Of a stretch of DNA of 64,000 nt, positions 1 through 13,300 are shown piece by piece (position 1 is the stretch's first letter; each line of letters opens with the position of its first letter). Position numbers and translations under genes: made by a program. The stretch comes from Bugula neritina (taxonomy: Eukaryota > Bryozoa > Gymnolaemata > Cheilostomatida > Bugulidae): the NCBI GenBank assembly GCA_964035545.1, contig OZ037767.1, positions 3,967,680 through 4,031,679 of the forward strand, written 5' to 3'. A model generated the notes under the pieces. It made no database searches, was not told the origin of the DNA, and worked only from the letters and a program-made list of their open reading frames with translations.

Positions 1-1
1 T

Positions 2-3000
2 GCTACTTGCATCAACAAGCTCACAGACTTTGAATGTAAATGTAGAAGTGGCTTCACTGGCAAAACCTGTAATACAAACGTTTGCAAGCCAGAGCCTTGT
101 ATGAATAATGGAAAGTGCGTACATACTTTGAACGGGTTTAGCTGCATATGCATTCCAGGATACTACGGAGAAAAATGTCAGTATAACTACGATGACTGTC
201 AATCTTCACCATGTATTAATGGTCAGTGTATTGATGGTGTAGATTCTTACACATGTGATTGCAATGCAGGCTACACTGGTCACAACTGTGACATTGATAA
301 CTGTACAGCCCTTCCCTGCCAGAACAATGGCACTTGTGTGCGTCTACCTTTTGGTTCAAAGTCATGTACATGCCTCCCAGACTACACTGGAGCTTTATGC
401 GAAATACAGATTGACAACTGCCAAAGCGATCCGTGTCTAAATAATGCTACATGTGTTGATGGCATAAATAATTTTCAATGTCAATGCCCAGGCGGATTCT
501 TAGGGAAAAATTGTGACATAGACTTGTGTAAAACAAGCAAGTGCCAAAATAATGCAACCTGTGTTGGAGTCCCTGGTGCATACCGCTGCGCTTGTCAGCC
601 AGGTTTCGTTGGAGGCTTGTGTCAAGTTGAGATTGATGAGTGCTCTTCAAACCCTTGTAGCAATGGTGGTAAATGTAAAGATCTGGTAAATGATTTCCAG
701 TGCACGTGTGCTGCTGGATATACAGGAAAAACTTGTGATGTCATTATTGATGCATGCGTTTCTCAGCCTTGCTATAATAATGGTACATGTCTAAATTACA
801 TCAATAGTTATTCATGTGATTGCCCGAATGGTGTTGTTGGAGACCAGTGTGAATTAAACTTATGTAAACAAAATCCATGTATGCATGGTAATTGCCTTCC
901 TGTTAAGGGCGATTACATTTGCGACTGCCCCAAAGGATATAAAGATAAAAATTGCAGTACCGATATTGATGAATGCTTAAGCGCTCCTTGCCAAAATGGT
1001 GGCACATGTACAGATGACATTGGAAATTTCTCTTGCAACTGCGCTGATGGATATTTAGGAAATGACTGTAGCATATATGCTTGCAACCTCAATGGACCAT
1101 GTGTACATGGAATATGTCAGCCAACTGGAAATGGTTCAAGGTTCATCTGTAACTGCGATGTTGGATATTTTGGTGAACTATGCAACCAAAATTATTGCAA
1201 ACCAGACCCATGTATTAATGGCAATTGTAAAGCACTTGCTACAAATTACACATGTCAGTGTAATTTTGGATACACCGGAAAAGATTGTGATTTAGATATT
1301 AATGAGTGTGAACAGTTTCCATGTCAGAATAATGGAACTTGTTTCAATGAACCTGGGTCATACTCATGCCAATGTTTGAATGGTTATGTTGGAAAGCATT
1401 GTGAAAATGACTTGTGCAACCCTGATCCTTGTAGCAATGGTTTATGTAAAGGAACTGTTGGAAACTATGAATGTGATTGCCAATTTGGATACTCTGGAAA
1501 GAACTGTGTCAACTACATTTGTGACACTTGGCCTTGTCAAAATGGAAAGTGTATACCAGAAGGCGAATCAAATGGCACGTGTGTCTGCAACGCTGGTTAT
1601 CAGGGCAAATATTGTGATGAAGACATAAATGAGTGTGCATCAAAACCCTGTCAAAATGGCGGCAACTGTACAGACTTGCTAAACGACTATGAATGTATGT
1701 GCGACAAAGGATATTGGGGTGACAACTGCGAAAATGATTACTGCAAACCAAACCCTTGCATGCACAACGGAACGTGTGAGGGGTTGACAAATGACTTCTT
1801 TTGTAAATGCCAAAAAGGCTACACTGGTAAAAATTGTTCAATAAATATAGATGAATGCAAAATTTCACCCTGTTTGAATGGAGCACAATGCATTGACACT
1901 GACGGTGGCTTTTTTTGTCAATGTACCCCTGGTTTCAACGGTCTCCTTTGTGATAACAACATTGATGAGTGTCAAAGCAACCCGTGTATCACTGGTAACT
2001 GCACAGATCAAATAAATGACTATCAATGCTCTTGTCCTTTAGGAATTGTAGGGAAAAATTGCTCAAGAAACTTGTGTTTGCCAGACCCATGTGCGAATGG
2101 TGTTTGTATTGGTGTAGACTCTGATTATGCGTGCATCTGTGATGATGGTTACGTTGGCAGACAGTGTAATGTCAGCCTGTGTTTAAACAACCCATGTGGA
2201 TCAAACGGAACTTGTCTTAAAAAACCAAGCGCGTATGCTTGCAAATGCGACAAAGGTTTTGTTGGAACTAATTGCCAAGATGATTTGTGTACACCAAACC
2301 CATGCCAGAATGGAACATGCATACGAAGTGAAGGAAACTATTCTTGTTCCTGTAATGATGGGTTTTCAGGCGACAACTGTGACCAAGACCTTTGTCCAGC
2401 ATGTCTCCATGGCACTTGTATGAGATTGCCTGACAATGCCGTGTGCACTTGTAATGCAGGCTGGAGTGGCCCTAGATGCACTATCAATATTGATGAGTGT
2501 TCCAAAATGCCATGTAAAAATGGTGGCAATTGCACTGACGGAATAGATGATTTCAGTTGCCAGTGCTTGGATGGTTACACAGGTAAAGATTGTGGACTTG
2601 ATCTTTGCCTTACAGCGAATTGTCAACATGGAACATGTAATCGCCATCCAGGAGGAGCTAACTGTACTTGCAACCCTGGGTTCGGAGGAAAGCAGTGTTC
2701 AACCAATATTAACGAATGTTCATCTAATCCATGTTTGCAAGGAGATTGTATTGACCTGATAAATGACTTTAAATGTGATTGCAATGATGGTTTCTATGGA
2801 AAATATTGTGAAAATGACTATTGCAATGGTACAGTTTGTAATAGTGGAAACTGTGAACGAAAGCCTGACAATTTTACTTGCAATTGCTTTAGTGGCTTTA
2901 TGGGAGAAAAATGCGAAACAAACATTGATGACTGTAGCCCTAACCCATGCAAAAATAATGCAACCTGCTCTGATTTAGTTAATGGATTTTTATGTGATTG

Positions 3001-6000
3001 TTTGCCTGGTTTCTCTGGTAAAACCTGTAATGAGAATTTATGTGATCCATCTCCTTGCGTATTCGGAGAGTGTGTGCCAGTTTTAGGAAGTTACAAATGT
3101 AATTGCACTGAAGGTTATGGAGGTATAAACTGTGACACTAATATAGATGATTGTAAACCTAGTAGTTGTAAAAATGGAGGTACTTGCTTTGACGGGATCA
3201 ACAGCTTTAGTTGTCAGTGTTTAGATGGGTTTTCTGGATCCACTTGCACTGTAGATGAATGTAGAGCTAATCCCTGCATAAATGGTGACTGTCAAAAAAC
3301 TCCTGGAAACCGGACCTGTTTGTGTTACTCTGGTTATGTTGGAGACTCTTGTCAGATTAATTATGATGATTGCCAAAATGATCCATGTGAAAACAATGGA
3401 ACATGCATAGATCAAGTAAACGGATATGTATGTAAATGCGAAAAAGGGTTCACAGGTCAAAATTGCAATGTAGACTTATGCAAACCTGATCCATGCAACA
3501 ACGGCAAATGCCTACGAGAAGACAGTAGCTACAGCTGTTTGTGTGAGGCAGGCTGGTTAGGTCCACACTGTCAAGTTGATATAGATGATTGTCACAACAT
3601 GCCTTGTAAGAACAATGCTACATGTTATGACAAAGTCAATGGCTATGACTGTGCATGTATCCCTGGCTTTGGAGGCTTCGATTGCTCTGTAGATTTATGT
3701 AACCAAACTAACTGCGGATTAAATGGTATCTGTTTGCCACAGAACTACAGCGCAACTTGTCAATGCAACGCAGGCTACACTGGAAACTCTTGTGAAACAA
3801 ACATAAATGATTGTGTCAACCATACTTGCCAAAATGGAGGCATCTGTGTTGATGGGATTGAAAGTTACGCTTGTGCTTGTCCAGATGGAATGGTTGGCAC
3901 ATATTGTGAAACTAACTTATGCCAGCCTTCTCCATGTAAAAATGGAGTGTGCAATGCACTTCCTGGAAACTACAGTTGTAGCTGTCATGCCGGATATGAA
4001 GGTTATCATTGCGATATAAATATTGATGATTGTGCTGCATCACCATGCGCAGCAGGGCGTTGCGCCGATTTGGTGAATGGATTCCACTGTTTCTGTCCAA
4101 AAGGAAGAGTCGGTGACAGATGTGAAACAGATCTGTGTTCTCCATCACCCTGTGTTAGGGGTATGTGTCAACATGAAGTTGGAAACTTTAGTTGTCAATG
4201 CCCACCTGGATTCACAGGGAGGTTATGTGAAACTGATATCAACGAATGTTTGACTGCTGGATGTTCCGATAACTCTACATGCATTGACAAAATCAATGGA
4301 TTTTATTGTGATTGCAACGAAGGTTTCACGGGAACTACTTGTTCAATTGACCTTTGTGACCCATTAAACAACCCTTGCGCATTTGGTACATGTGAACGTC
4401 AAGACGGCAACTTTTCTTGTAACTGTGACACTGGCTATACCGGAAGAAGATGCACGACTAATATAGATGACTGTTTACCAAGCCAATGTGTAAATAATGG
4501 AACCTGCATTGACCATATTGGAAATTATAGTTGCAGCTGTTTACCAGGATATGGTGGAAGAAATTGTGAAATTGATTTCTGCGAAGCACCTAACCCTTGT
4601 TTGAATGGGATGTGTGAAGGCATTGATGGAGGATTCAAATGCACTTGCCTAGCTGGCTACAGAGGAGATAAATGCGAGATTGAAATAGATGAATGTGAAA
4701 GTGATCCTTGTCAAAATAATGGTACATGCATTGATGAAGTTGACAACTATTCGTGCATTTGCAAAGCAGGATATAGTGGCAAAAACTGTCAAGTGGATGC
4801 GTGTCAAGTTGATCCATGCCGTAACCAGGGTGTTTGCATTCGCCAAACAAACGGCTCAAGATCATGTCAATGTCAACCAGGCTATGAAGGTGATAATTGC
4901 AGTGTTGATACTAATGAGTGCAAGTCTGATCCGTGTAAGAATGGAGGCATCTGTATTGACAACATAAATCACTTTACCTGTTCCTGCAAACCTGGTTATA
5001 GTGGAGCCCAGTGCCAACAGTCAGTTTGTGACGCAAATCCATGCGGTGGAAAAGGTAACTGCACAGTAGGAGGAGCTGGACAGCCACTGTGTGCCTGCCA
5101 CTTTGGATTTGAGGGGGACAAATGTCAGGTATGTAATACTAAAATACTAGCAAAAAGTTAGCATTATAATTCAAATTATATTGCTTGTCATTAGGTTTAC
5201 ATAATGAAAATATTTAATTACTTGGCAAAGCATGGTGAACAAAGGACCTCAGGCTAATTGGTGCCAAGTGTTTAATTTTCATTGAAGAGTGAATAGAGGC
5301 AAGAAAAATCTTTAAACTCACTATATAGTGAGTTTAAAGATTTTTCTTGCCTCAAGTTACTATATTATAGTAACTTTTATTGTTATACAACTATTAATGA
5401 TTCTACCAAAGGTTATGCCTGCTTGTAGGTAATTAATAACCAGTGTGCTCTGTTTACCTGTGAAAATAATGGAACATGTAAAGGGGACCGATATGAAGCA
5501 GTATGTACATGCGAGAAAGGGTACGGAGGACTCAATTGTGAGAAGGTGAGAAAACACAGCCATTAATGAAGGCTTAAATGTTTAAATGCAAACACTATCA
5601 TATTTCGGATTTGCTGTCAGAATGTTACCAACATTAATCTTTTAATAATATACATAGATTTTCAAACATATTGTAAGCGCTTCAATCTAGCTAGCAATAT
5701 CTTTGTACATATTGCTTGCAGTAAAAGTGCATGGATTATACAGCCAGAAGAGAGTTTTGTGTTCTGAAAAACAGTGCAAGAAGCACTGTAATAATTTAAC
5801 AGCTAAATCTGCAAAAAGCAAAATTTTGAGTAGCTAGTTAGATGATTTTTTTTTAGAAAGCAACCTGAAGATGTGCACAAAGCACTATGTAGTATAATAG
5901 GTAAAGTTTCCATTCTAGTTTTATAACTACATCAATGTGATATTGCAGCAAGTGTGTGAGACCTGTATTCGGCAAGGCAACACATATCAGGCCCAGGATG

Positions 6001-6119
6001 GAACAGGCTGCAAATCCTATCAAGAGAATTTTGTAACCAAGGATTGTCCTCCTGGCCTGACATTCAATGCTAAGAGATGTGCTTGCATTGGAGACTACCT
6101 GAACACATGTGGTTGCTAA
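2..6119 (+). CDS. Secreted giant EGF-repeat protein (fibropellin/Notch-like ectodomain), 3' part
   Basis: The gene enters from the left edge already in frame. Visible exons are 2-5128, 5429-5545 and 5949-6119, all joined in phase 0 with GT-AG introns; they give about 1,804 residues. The first exon holds one partial and 46 complete EGF domains of about 36-38 residues, each with six cysteines, and exon 2 adds a 47th. Domains largely alternate between a calcium-binding type (preceded by IDE/IDD/INE) and a shorter type starting DLC. Many NGT and NCT sites suggest N-glycosylation. The last exon encodes a small Cys-rich domain with the motif CPPGLTFN, resembling a peritrophin/CBM14 chitin-binding fold, and ends CGC-stop. 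No membrane segment is visible, so it is probably an extracellular matrix or secreted protein. The signal peptide would lie outside the window. EGF identity is certain; the chitin-binding call is tentative. Confidence 0.92.
5296..5353. repeat. Perfect 58-bp palindrome in an EGF-gene intron
   Basis: The two 29-base arms, starting GAGGCAAGAAAAATC, are exact reverse complements with no spacer; the centre is TATA. It lies about 75 bases upstream of the 3' splice site at 5428. It could be a tiny foldback element or a rearrangement scar. Confidence 0.9.
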
Positions 6120-7384
6120 AGTACGACTTCTGTAAACCCAATTTTTACTATATTATGTTTTTTCTTAGTTATTATTTCATCTACAAATCATATTAATTTT
6201 AATTCTTAAATAAATTGGAAAGATTTACTTTTTAAACCAATAAATTACAATTTTAAACTTTGTGAAAAAAAAATTACTTAGATGTAGTCTGACTGCTATT
6301 CTTGTATTAACTGTATGAAATTATCCTTGTCAAATATAAAACTTGCGCTTTTGAACAAAACATCCTGGTTACTTTATTTTACTATAAAATATCTAAAATC
6401 CATAGAGCTTGGCAAAAATGAGCTCAATTAATAGAAACACTATAGAATTTTGAATTACAAATAGATTTTTGAGAGTATAAAAAAACTGAAAATTGATTCA
6501 CTAAAACAAGAAATAGGAATGACAAATGTAACACAACGGAATAGCACAGAATAAAAAGTAAGAAATCAAAACCTAATTAAAATAATTTCTTAGCTCAGGA
6601 GAGAAATCTTAAATTACAAGAGCAAACAATAAGGTGTACATAATACTAAAATATCATTGAAATTATATCATATTTTTTACACACGAAATGATTTACCAAC
6701 AATGGTGACACACGAAATAAATTGAAAAGTCGAGTAGTCTAAAATGAATGGGTGGACTGCCATTTAATTACCTATATAGAAGCAGTAAAACATAATACAA
6801 GAATACTATGAAATAATACAATAATACCATATAGTAATACAATATTACTATGCAACAATACAATATAGAATAGTAATACAACAATGCTACATAGCAATAC
6901 GATTAAGTAATACAGTATCGCCATGTGGTAATACTACAATACCGCATGGCAATACGATAAACACTAAGTAGTAATACTATAATATCATATATTAAAGCTA
7001 AAACAGGTCGGCCTCTTTCATCAAAGTTTAACCATTCTATCTTTTGGGTAAATTATTATGAATTGTTAATCGGTTTTCCTTGATTTGTTCTTTACTGTAT
7101 TCCTTGTGCTACTTGTGCTAGTTTTTGACCTGTAATAAGCAACAATATAATAAATTATTGCAATAATATTTACATTATGATATATTATATTGTAGCATAT
7201 TGTGAATATTAATATAATATAGTACTAATATGTACTTACACAGCAAACTAGCTGCTAAAAGTTATGTTTCTTTTAGTTTATCAACATAGTATTTAAAAAA
7301 ACATATAAATTAAAAGGGATGTGGTAAGGAGACCCAATGGGTTATTATATTATAATACTATACTACTTCAACAGTGAATATCAG
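6120..7384. other. AT-rich intergenic region between convergent genes
   Basis: This region separates the ends of the EGF gene and the ceramide synthase gene. Around 6790-6980 it carries degenerate repeats of the form TAATACAATA/CCATATAG. No gene, RNA or mobile-element open frame is visible. Confidence 0.6.
6209..6214 (+). terminator. Likely polyadenylation signal of the EGF gene
   Basis: AATAAA lies about 90 bases after the stop codon; a second copy is near 6239. It is the expected position for a short 3' UTR. Confidence 0.5.
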
Positions 7385-10300
7385 TCAAATATAGATACTA
7401 TCTGACAATACGTGAGAGACATATAACATAGACTGAGAGACATATAACATAGACTGAGAGACATATAACATAGACTGAGAGACATATAACATAGACTGAG
7501 AGACATGTAACATAGACTGAGAGACATATAACATAGACTGAGAGACATATAGACTGAGGGACATATAACATAGACTGAGAGACATATAGACTGAGGGACA
7601 TATAACATAGACTGAGGGACATATAACATAGACTGAGAGACATATAACATAGACTGAGAGACATATAACATAGACTGAGAGACATATAACATAGACTGAG
7701 AGACATATAACATAGACTGAGAGACATGTAACATAGACTGAGAGACATATAACATAGACTGAGAGACATATAGACTGAGGGACATATAACATAGACTGAG
7801 AGACATATAGACTGAGAGACATATAACATAGACTGAGAGACATATAACATAGACTGAGAGACATATAACATAGACTGAGAGACACCAACCTGGCTTTGAC
7901 CATGGCTTCCTTCACCACTTCGTCTTCCCGCACATCATCCACCTCCGTCATCTGCCCAGTCGCTACTTTGAACAGGAAGTAAAGTATGAACTACAATAAT
8001 GAGACATTACGCTATCACAATGCCCACAACAACCATTATTTTCGAAACTGAAACCCTAGTGTGGCACTCAAAAGTTTGCTTAAAAGTACAATACTCGTAG
8101 CTATAAAGTTTCCAAACCAATTCCTGTGAAAAAAGTTCATGTTGAATAAAGAAGACAGTTTTCTCTTACCATAAACCAGTAGATGTTCATTGCTTGTAGA
8201 ATCCACAGCATAATGTTGAAGAAGAGATAAAATGGCAGGTGATTGGTCTGTTGGTGACGAATCATAGAGCTATACCCAGTGCTGTGCAGAACTTTCAAGG
8301 GCAACCAATACAGTCTAAACAAGTACCTACGAACAGGAAGTATAACACTGCAGCTGCACACGCATACAAAAAGCATACAGCTCCAGTCAATGCAGCAAAT
8401 ATAGGCTAACAAAATTTTTCCGTTGCAAAACAATTCAAATAAATCTGTATAGCAAGACTTTTTGTCATTAAAATACAATACATAGCTAAAGTTTAACACC
8501 ACCCTCTATTGATAAAGCAGCAAGTATCAAATTACAAGTACAGGAGTTGCCTTCTCTATATTTTATAAACAACATTGAGCAGACAACTTCAAATATATAA
8601 TTAAAACTATAGCACAGGTGTTATGCCGTTACTACATGCACTTTACACTGCACATAAAGCATAATAAACTAAGCTTGAATTTTGACCTTTAACCTAGTAA
8701 AGTACTTTTACACACAAACTGTACACAACCAGATGGTATTAAGATTAGTAGTAACTATTAGTGCTCACTAGTAACTGTTAAATTATAAACAGTATAATTA
8801 AATTAGTCAAAAACACAAGTGCAAAAATATAATAGTAGCTTCAAATACAAGAAAATATAGCTGATGGAAGAGACAGAGTGAGAATAACTCCAACTTCTGA
8901 ATATGAAGTGTATACTCACATAACCTACCAGAAAATAGCGAATACCACAAATCCAACATTAGACATGACTTCATTGAGCCAGTGGAACTGGCCACCCCTA
9001 CTCTTGAAATATACGTTGACTTTGGTGAACTCTAAAGCTATGTCGGTGACATCATGAACGAATAGCACCATCAGCCCAATCTTGTGGTACCTGAAAATGT
9101 AAGGATTTGGTACACAGAGCAGTCAAGACAATACTGATGGGGAAACAACTCCCAAATGGTTTACTTTTCAGTCAATGCTTCAAAAGCAAAATCATGTTCG
9201 TTCAGTCTCCTCCACCCCTGTGAGAACCCCTGGAGGCAAGTGGTGTACGTGGCACAGGGGCAGTTATGTTCTCTCTCCGTGACACTAGCACTGGACCTGT
9301 TAAGATTCGAACTTGAAGTAACCTAACCACTGGACCACAGCTGTTCTCTTACGGTTCGGGAGAAATTTGAACATAAATTGAAATAAATAAATATTTTTCA
9401 GCTTCAGAAGCCTCTTCTATACATTTGTTTAGTTTATGGTAACGCATATACATGTATGTGTAAACAATGACAAAACTGTAGCCCTTTTTTCATATTCAAG
9501 ACAAAATGACTGCCTGCCTATATTCAAAATTGAATAACCTAGGTTCTAAGACAAGAACAGCTAAAATTCATACTTTTTCATTTAACTATTTCATCAATGA
9601 ATAAGACCCCAGTCTATTAAAACCCGCTGGGTAAAGTCTAAACCAAATAAACATACCAGCTATTGTGTTGACAACGCTTGCCAGCTACAAATGAAAGCAC
9701 TCAGGGTAAACAATAAGGCGTACAACCTTTATTATAAAAAAAAAACCACTAAGAAAGTTAAACAAAAGTAGACAAACAATTGAAAGAGCAGTGAAAGTGA
9801 AGAAAATTGGCCGATCAATTTTGTGTTTATTCACCCTAACACTTTGGTTAGGAGAAAAGCAGTAGCATAAAGTTGACCTGCTAAACCCATTATCAATCAC
9901 CGCTGCTCGTGTAATCTAGTAAACCCACGGCCTTATCTGAAACTTTGTAGATTGTGTCTAAGATATGAAATTTAGACTTTACATGTAACATAATATAAAT
10001 AAAACTTAAAATAAGTAGAATTTTATTATACAAAGAGATGTCAAAGTTTACTCTTATCTCGTTGAATGGTGAAACTGGCATCAGATAATAGGATGGCAGC
10101 ACGCTGGCAGACTTTGATCAGAGTAAGAAAGTGTGAAGAGACAATGTTAATTGCAATGGAAGAACTCACAGATTGTATAAGGAGCAATGTCAGCCATATC
10201 TGTTAAACTTGTGCTCAAAGGTTACTGGAACGATATACTTTACCACACCGTGGCTAAACAGGGGTTAGAAATAAGGAACTCACTTTAAAGTCTAGACTCT

Positions 10301-13300
10301 AACTAGTAGTGACTGATGACATTCTTCAGTTGAATTAAATTAGACACACAAGTACATGTAGACCAGCTATCTGGTTACAGAAAGCCACTATACTGCTAAT
10401 AAACACAGTCTAAAGTCTAAACTTAAGTTTGCTACAATAAGTTTTGAAATGAAAATGATGAAGAGATGGGTAGTGGGAGACCTGCCCATACAGTAAACAG
10501 ATAGAATTTAGCTTAAATTTCAGATAATAATAATAAGTTTCAGTAATACTTTGTGCTGACCAAGACTAGATTATTACACATCAAGTCACAGAACTGTTTT
10601 CCTAGCAGAGTGTTTTTGTGTCAACCTGATAGTAATAAATGTGTCAACCTGGTGGTAAGAAATGTGTCAAGCTGATAGTAAGAAATGTTGAGAAAATGTT
10701 TTCATCGTTTAGTATAAAATAAAACAAATGCTGGCAAAGCATATGGATAGCAGTGAGCAGTCGTTAGTTTATCATAATGATTGATTTATTCTTACAATTT
10801 AATTTAAACATGATTAATATACTGCTACTCATTATGTAAACATACATTTCTAATACTTGGTTGTACGAATGAAAAAATTATTAGCAGAGAGGATGGCTGA
10901 AAAATACTCAACATGTGTGCTTTCATGTTTGAGTCACAAGTGTTTCCACTGATTTAAAAACACTCCAACCGAATTTTGAATATTTTGAGAGGATCTTTCA
11001 CCAACAAAATCACAAAGTTTTGACCATAATGTTGGCTACCAGTTTACTATAATGCGTCATATCAGCAAAGCAGCCCTGTTTCTCTAAACATGACTGTCAC
11101 AGCTATAATTAGTTACAGATAATCTACAGGTAATCTGTAGGTCACTGGTAGGTTACATGAAAATAATATACAAGTTACTCAGAGATCACTGCTACTGCCA
11201 ATATAACTGCCAGTTATACTGCTAACTGTAAACATCCAGCACATACCTGCTTGCGTAAGAGAATCCAATGAGGGAGATGGTGAGGAAGTGGTGGAAGAGC
11301 ATGAGACCGGTGTCCTTACGCTTGGCATCCATGCAGATCGTGCCATAAATGGAATGTACATAGAAAGACAGCTGCAGCATGTACAGTAAGTAGACTTTTG
11401 GCTCTATGGGCATCCCAGACTCAAAATCTACACAAGATTGCGGCAGACAAATTTTATTTGGATTGATAGAAGGAAGACAACTTGATGCAAGTGAAAAGTT
11501 TCAAGTTTTTAGTTCAATTTATTCAAAGTGAAGTACAAATATTCTCCCAACTTTATACTTTCATACTCAGTGTTTATGTTGCATTTAAATCTTTTACAAG
11601 CAAGAATGCAAGTTAAAGCAGAAATAGACCAGCTTCCAAATGATTACAACAACATAACAAGTTTTCAAAAATATTAATAAATAAAAATCACAGTTATTAG
11701 ATATGTGAAAAAATTAGAATGGAGGAGGGACTTGGTTACTAGGGAAAGTTAATTTTACAACCCTCAACTGTTTGAGGTTACACAAGCAAAAATTATGGTG
11801 GCCAGCCTTTAAATTACAAAGTTCAACGCACACAATCACTGGAATAATGAACTTTGGAACAACCTAGAGAAATGTACAGACCTTGGACTATAATAGAAGG
11901 GCAGTGAGAGGGGAGTAAAATGAAAGTGGTGGAATGGGAAAAGTGAGATGGGGAAGAGGTTTGGGCTCAAGTTGCACACTTGTAGACTCTAAACTCAAAC
12001 TAACCAGAAATTACAGGTCAAAAAGTTGACCTTCACCTGGTCAAGAGAGGTCAACTATTATTGAGAGCATCTCACCATCCCACACAGAGTCTGTGTCATA
12101 GTATATATTGTTATATTGAGGTAGTCCAAATATCACATAGCAGGTAAATGCCCAGGTGTGAATGTATACTAGTAACTTCCATGCACTCTCTGGGTATTTT
12201 TTGGCATCTACATTTCTCAGCTGACACCAGCTGGCAATGGGCTACAAATTAAGAACAAATCATGAAGATGTGCTAGATAAATCACAATCTAAAACAATTT
12301 CCTTGACTTGATTAACTCTAGAGTTTAATGAGCACCTGAATTACATGATAAATGGAGTACAAATGCTTAGTGTATGCAAACCAAAGAGCGTAGGCTAAGT
12401 AGATTTGATGTTGGGAGATATTGGAACATATTATATATGTGAGTCAATACTAAATGGTACAGTTATTGTATGAGCGAGTATAACACATACTGGGATATTC
12501 AGCTATAAAACGTAGAACACAATAGTAATGATAATAGAGATTTTTGATGGGATGGGTTAGCGAAGAATGAGAGAATCAGTCAATATATAAACAATAGTTT
12601 ACACTTTATGACATGAAATATTAATAAGTATTTAGATAAAGGCAACGAAACATCAATCAGTAACACAAGATGTTCGTACAGCAGACAATATGTAATGCAG
12701 TGAATACAAGTTAGCAATCTTTTAGGTGAAAATAAGATCAATCTAAAGTAATATTGACTGCTATAAGAGTTAGGGCTATAGTATTCTGTGTGTTTACAGA
12801 GAGTTTGAGATAATACTGTCATCATAACATGTATAGAATCTGTCAACTACCAAGTCTACAAGTAACCATTATTTACTAAAACCTTGAACTTATAATTCTG
12901 TGAATCACAGAATCTTATTTAGTTAAACACTAGAATAGTGGAAAGTCAAATTGCATGCTAGTTCACTTCTACATTGACCAAGTAAATCAGCTAATACACT
13001 GCTACTGCTGCTGCTGCTGCAGAGGTGACCATCAAAGACCAGTCTTTTGTTAGTACAGTTCAAGTACATACAAGTTTAAGAATAATTATATTGTAGACTG
13101 AGAAAATTATTGACGAAAACTATTATGCTGAGGTTATTGACCAGGCCTACATTCACCTACTAATGTAGACTAAGACCATAATTTATTGTTGGGGGAAATA
13201 GTTAGGACATTTACCGATTATAAGTTGAGATATTAACAACATAGCAAAAGCAATTTGTCAAAGCATAGTGCTAAAACTAACTCTACTAATCTATTTATAA

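Noticed and set aside
447-4967. Many 60-125-codon ORFs in other frames of the EGF exon
   Set aside because: Shadows of the cysteine-rich coding frame.
7381-7871. Three overlapping minus-strand ORFs in the 21-bp minisatellite as separate genes
   Set aside because: All three arise because the repeat lacks stops; only the frame continuing from the ceramide synthase exon could be translated.
7413-7884. Regular repeat array considered as a CRISPR
   Set aside because: Units are directly adjacent with no unique spacers, and the host is a eukaryote.
9302-9337. tRNA gene in the ceramide synthase intron
   Set aside because: A and B boxes are present but no acceptor stem or full cloverleaf, and the sequence continues into a body shared with a second locus, so it is a SINE.
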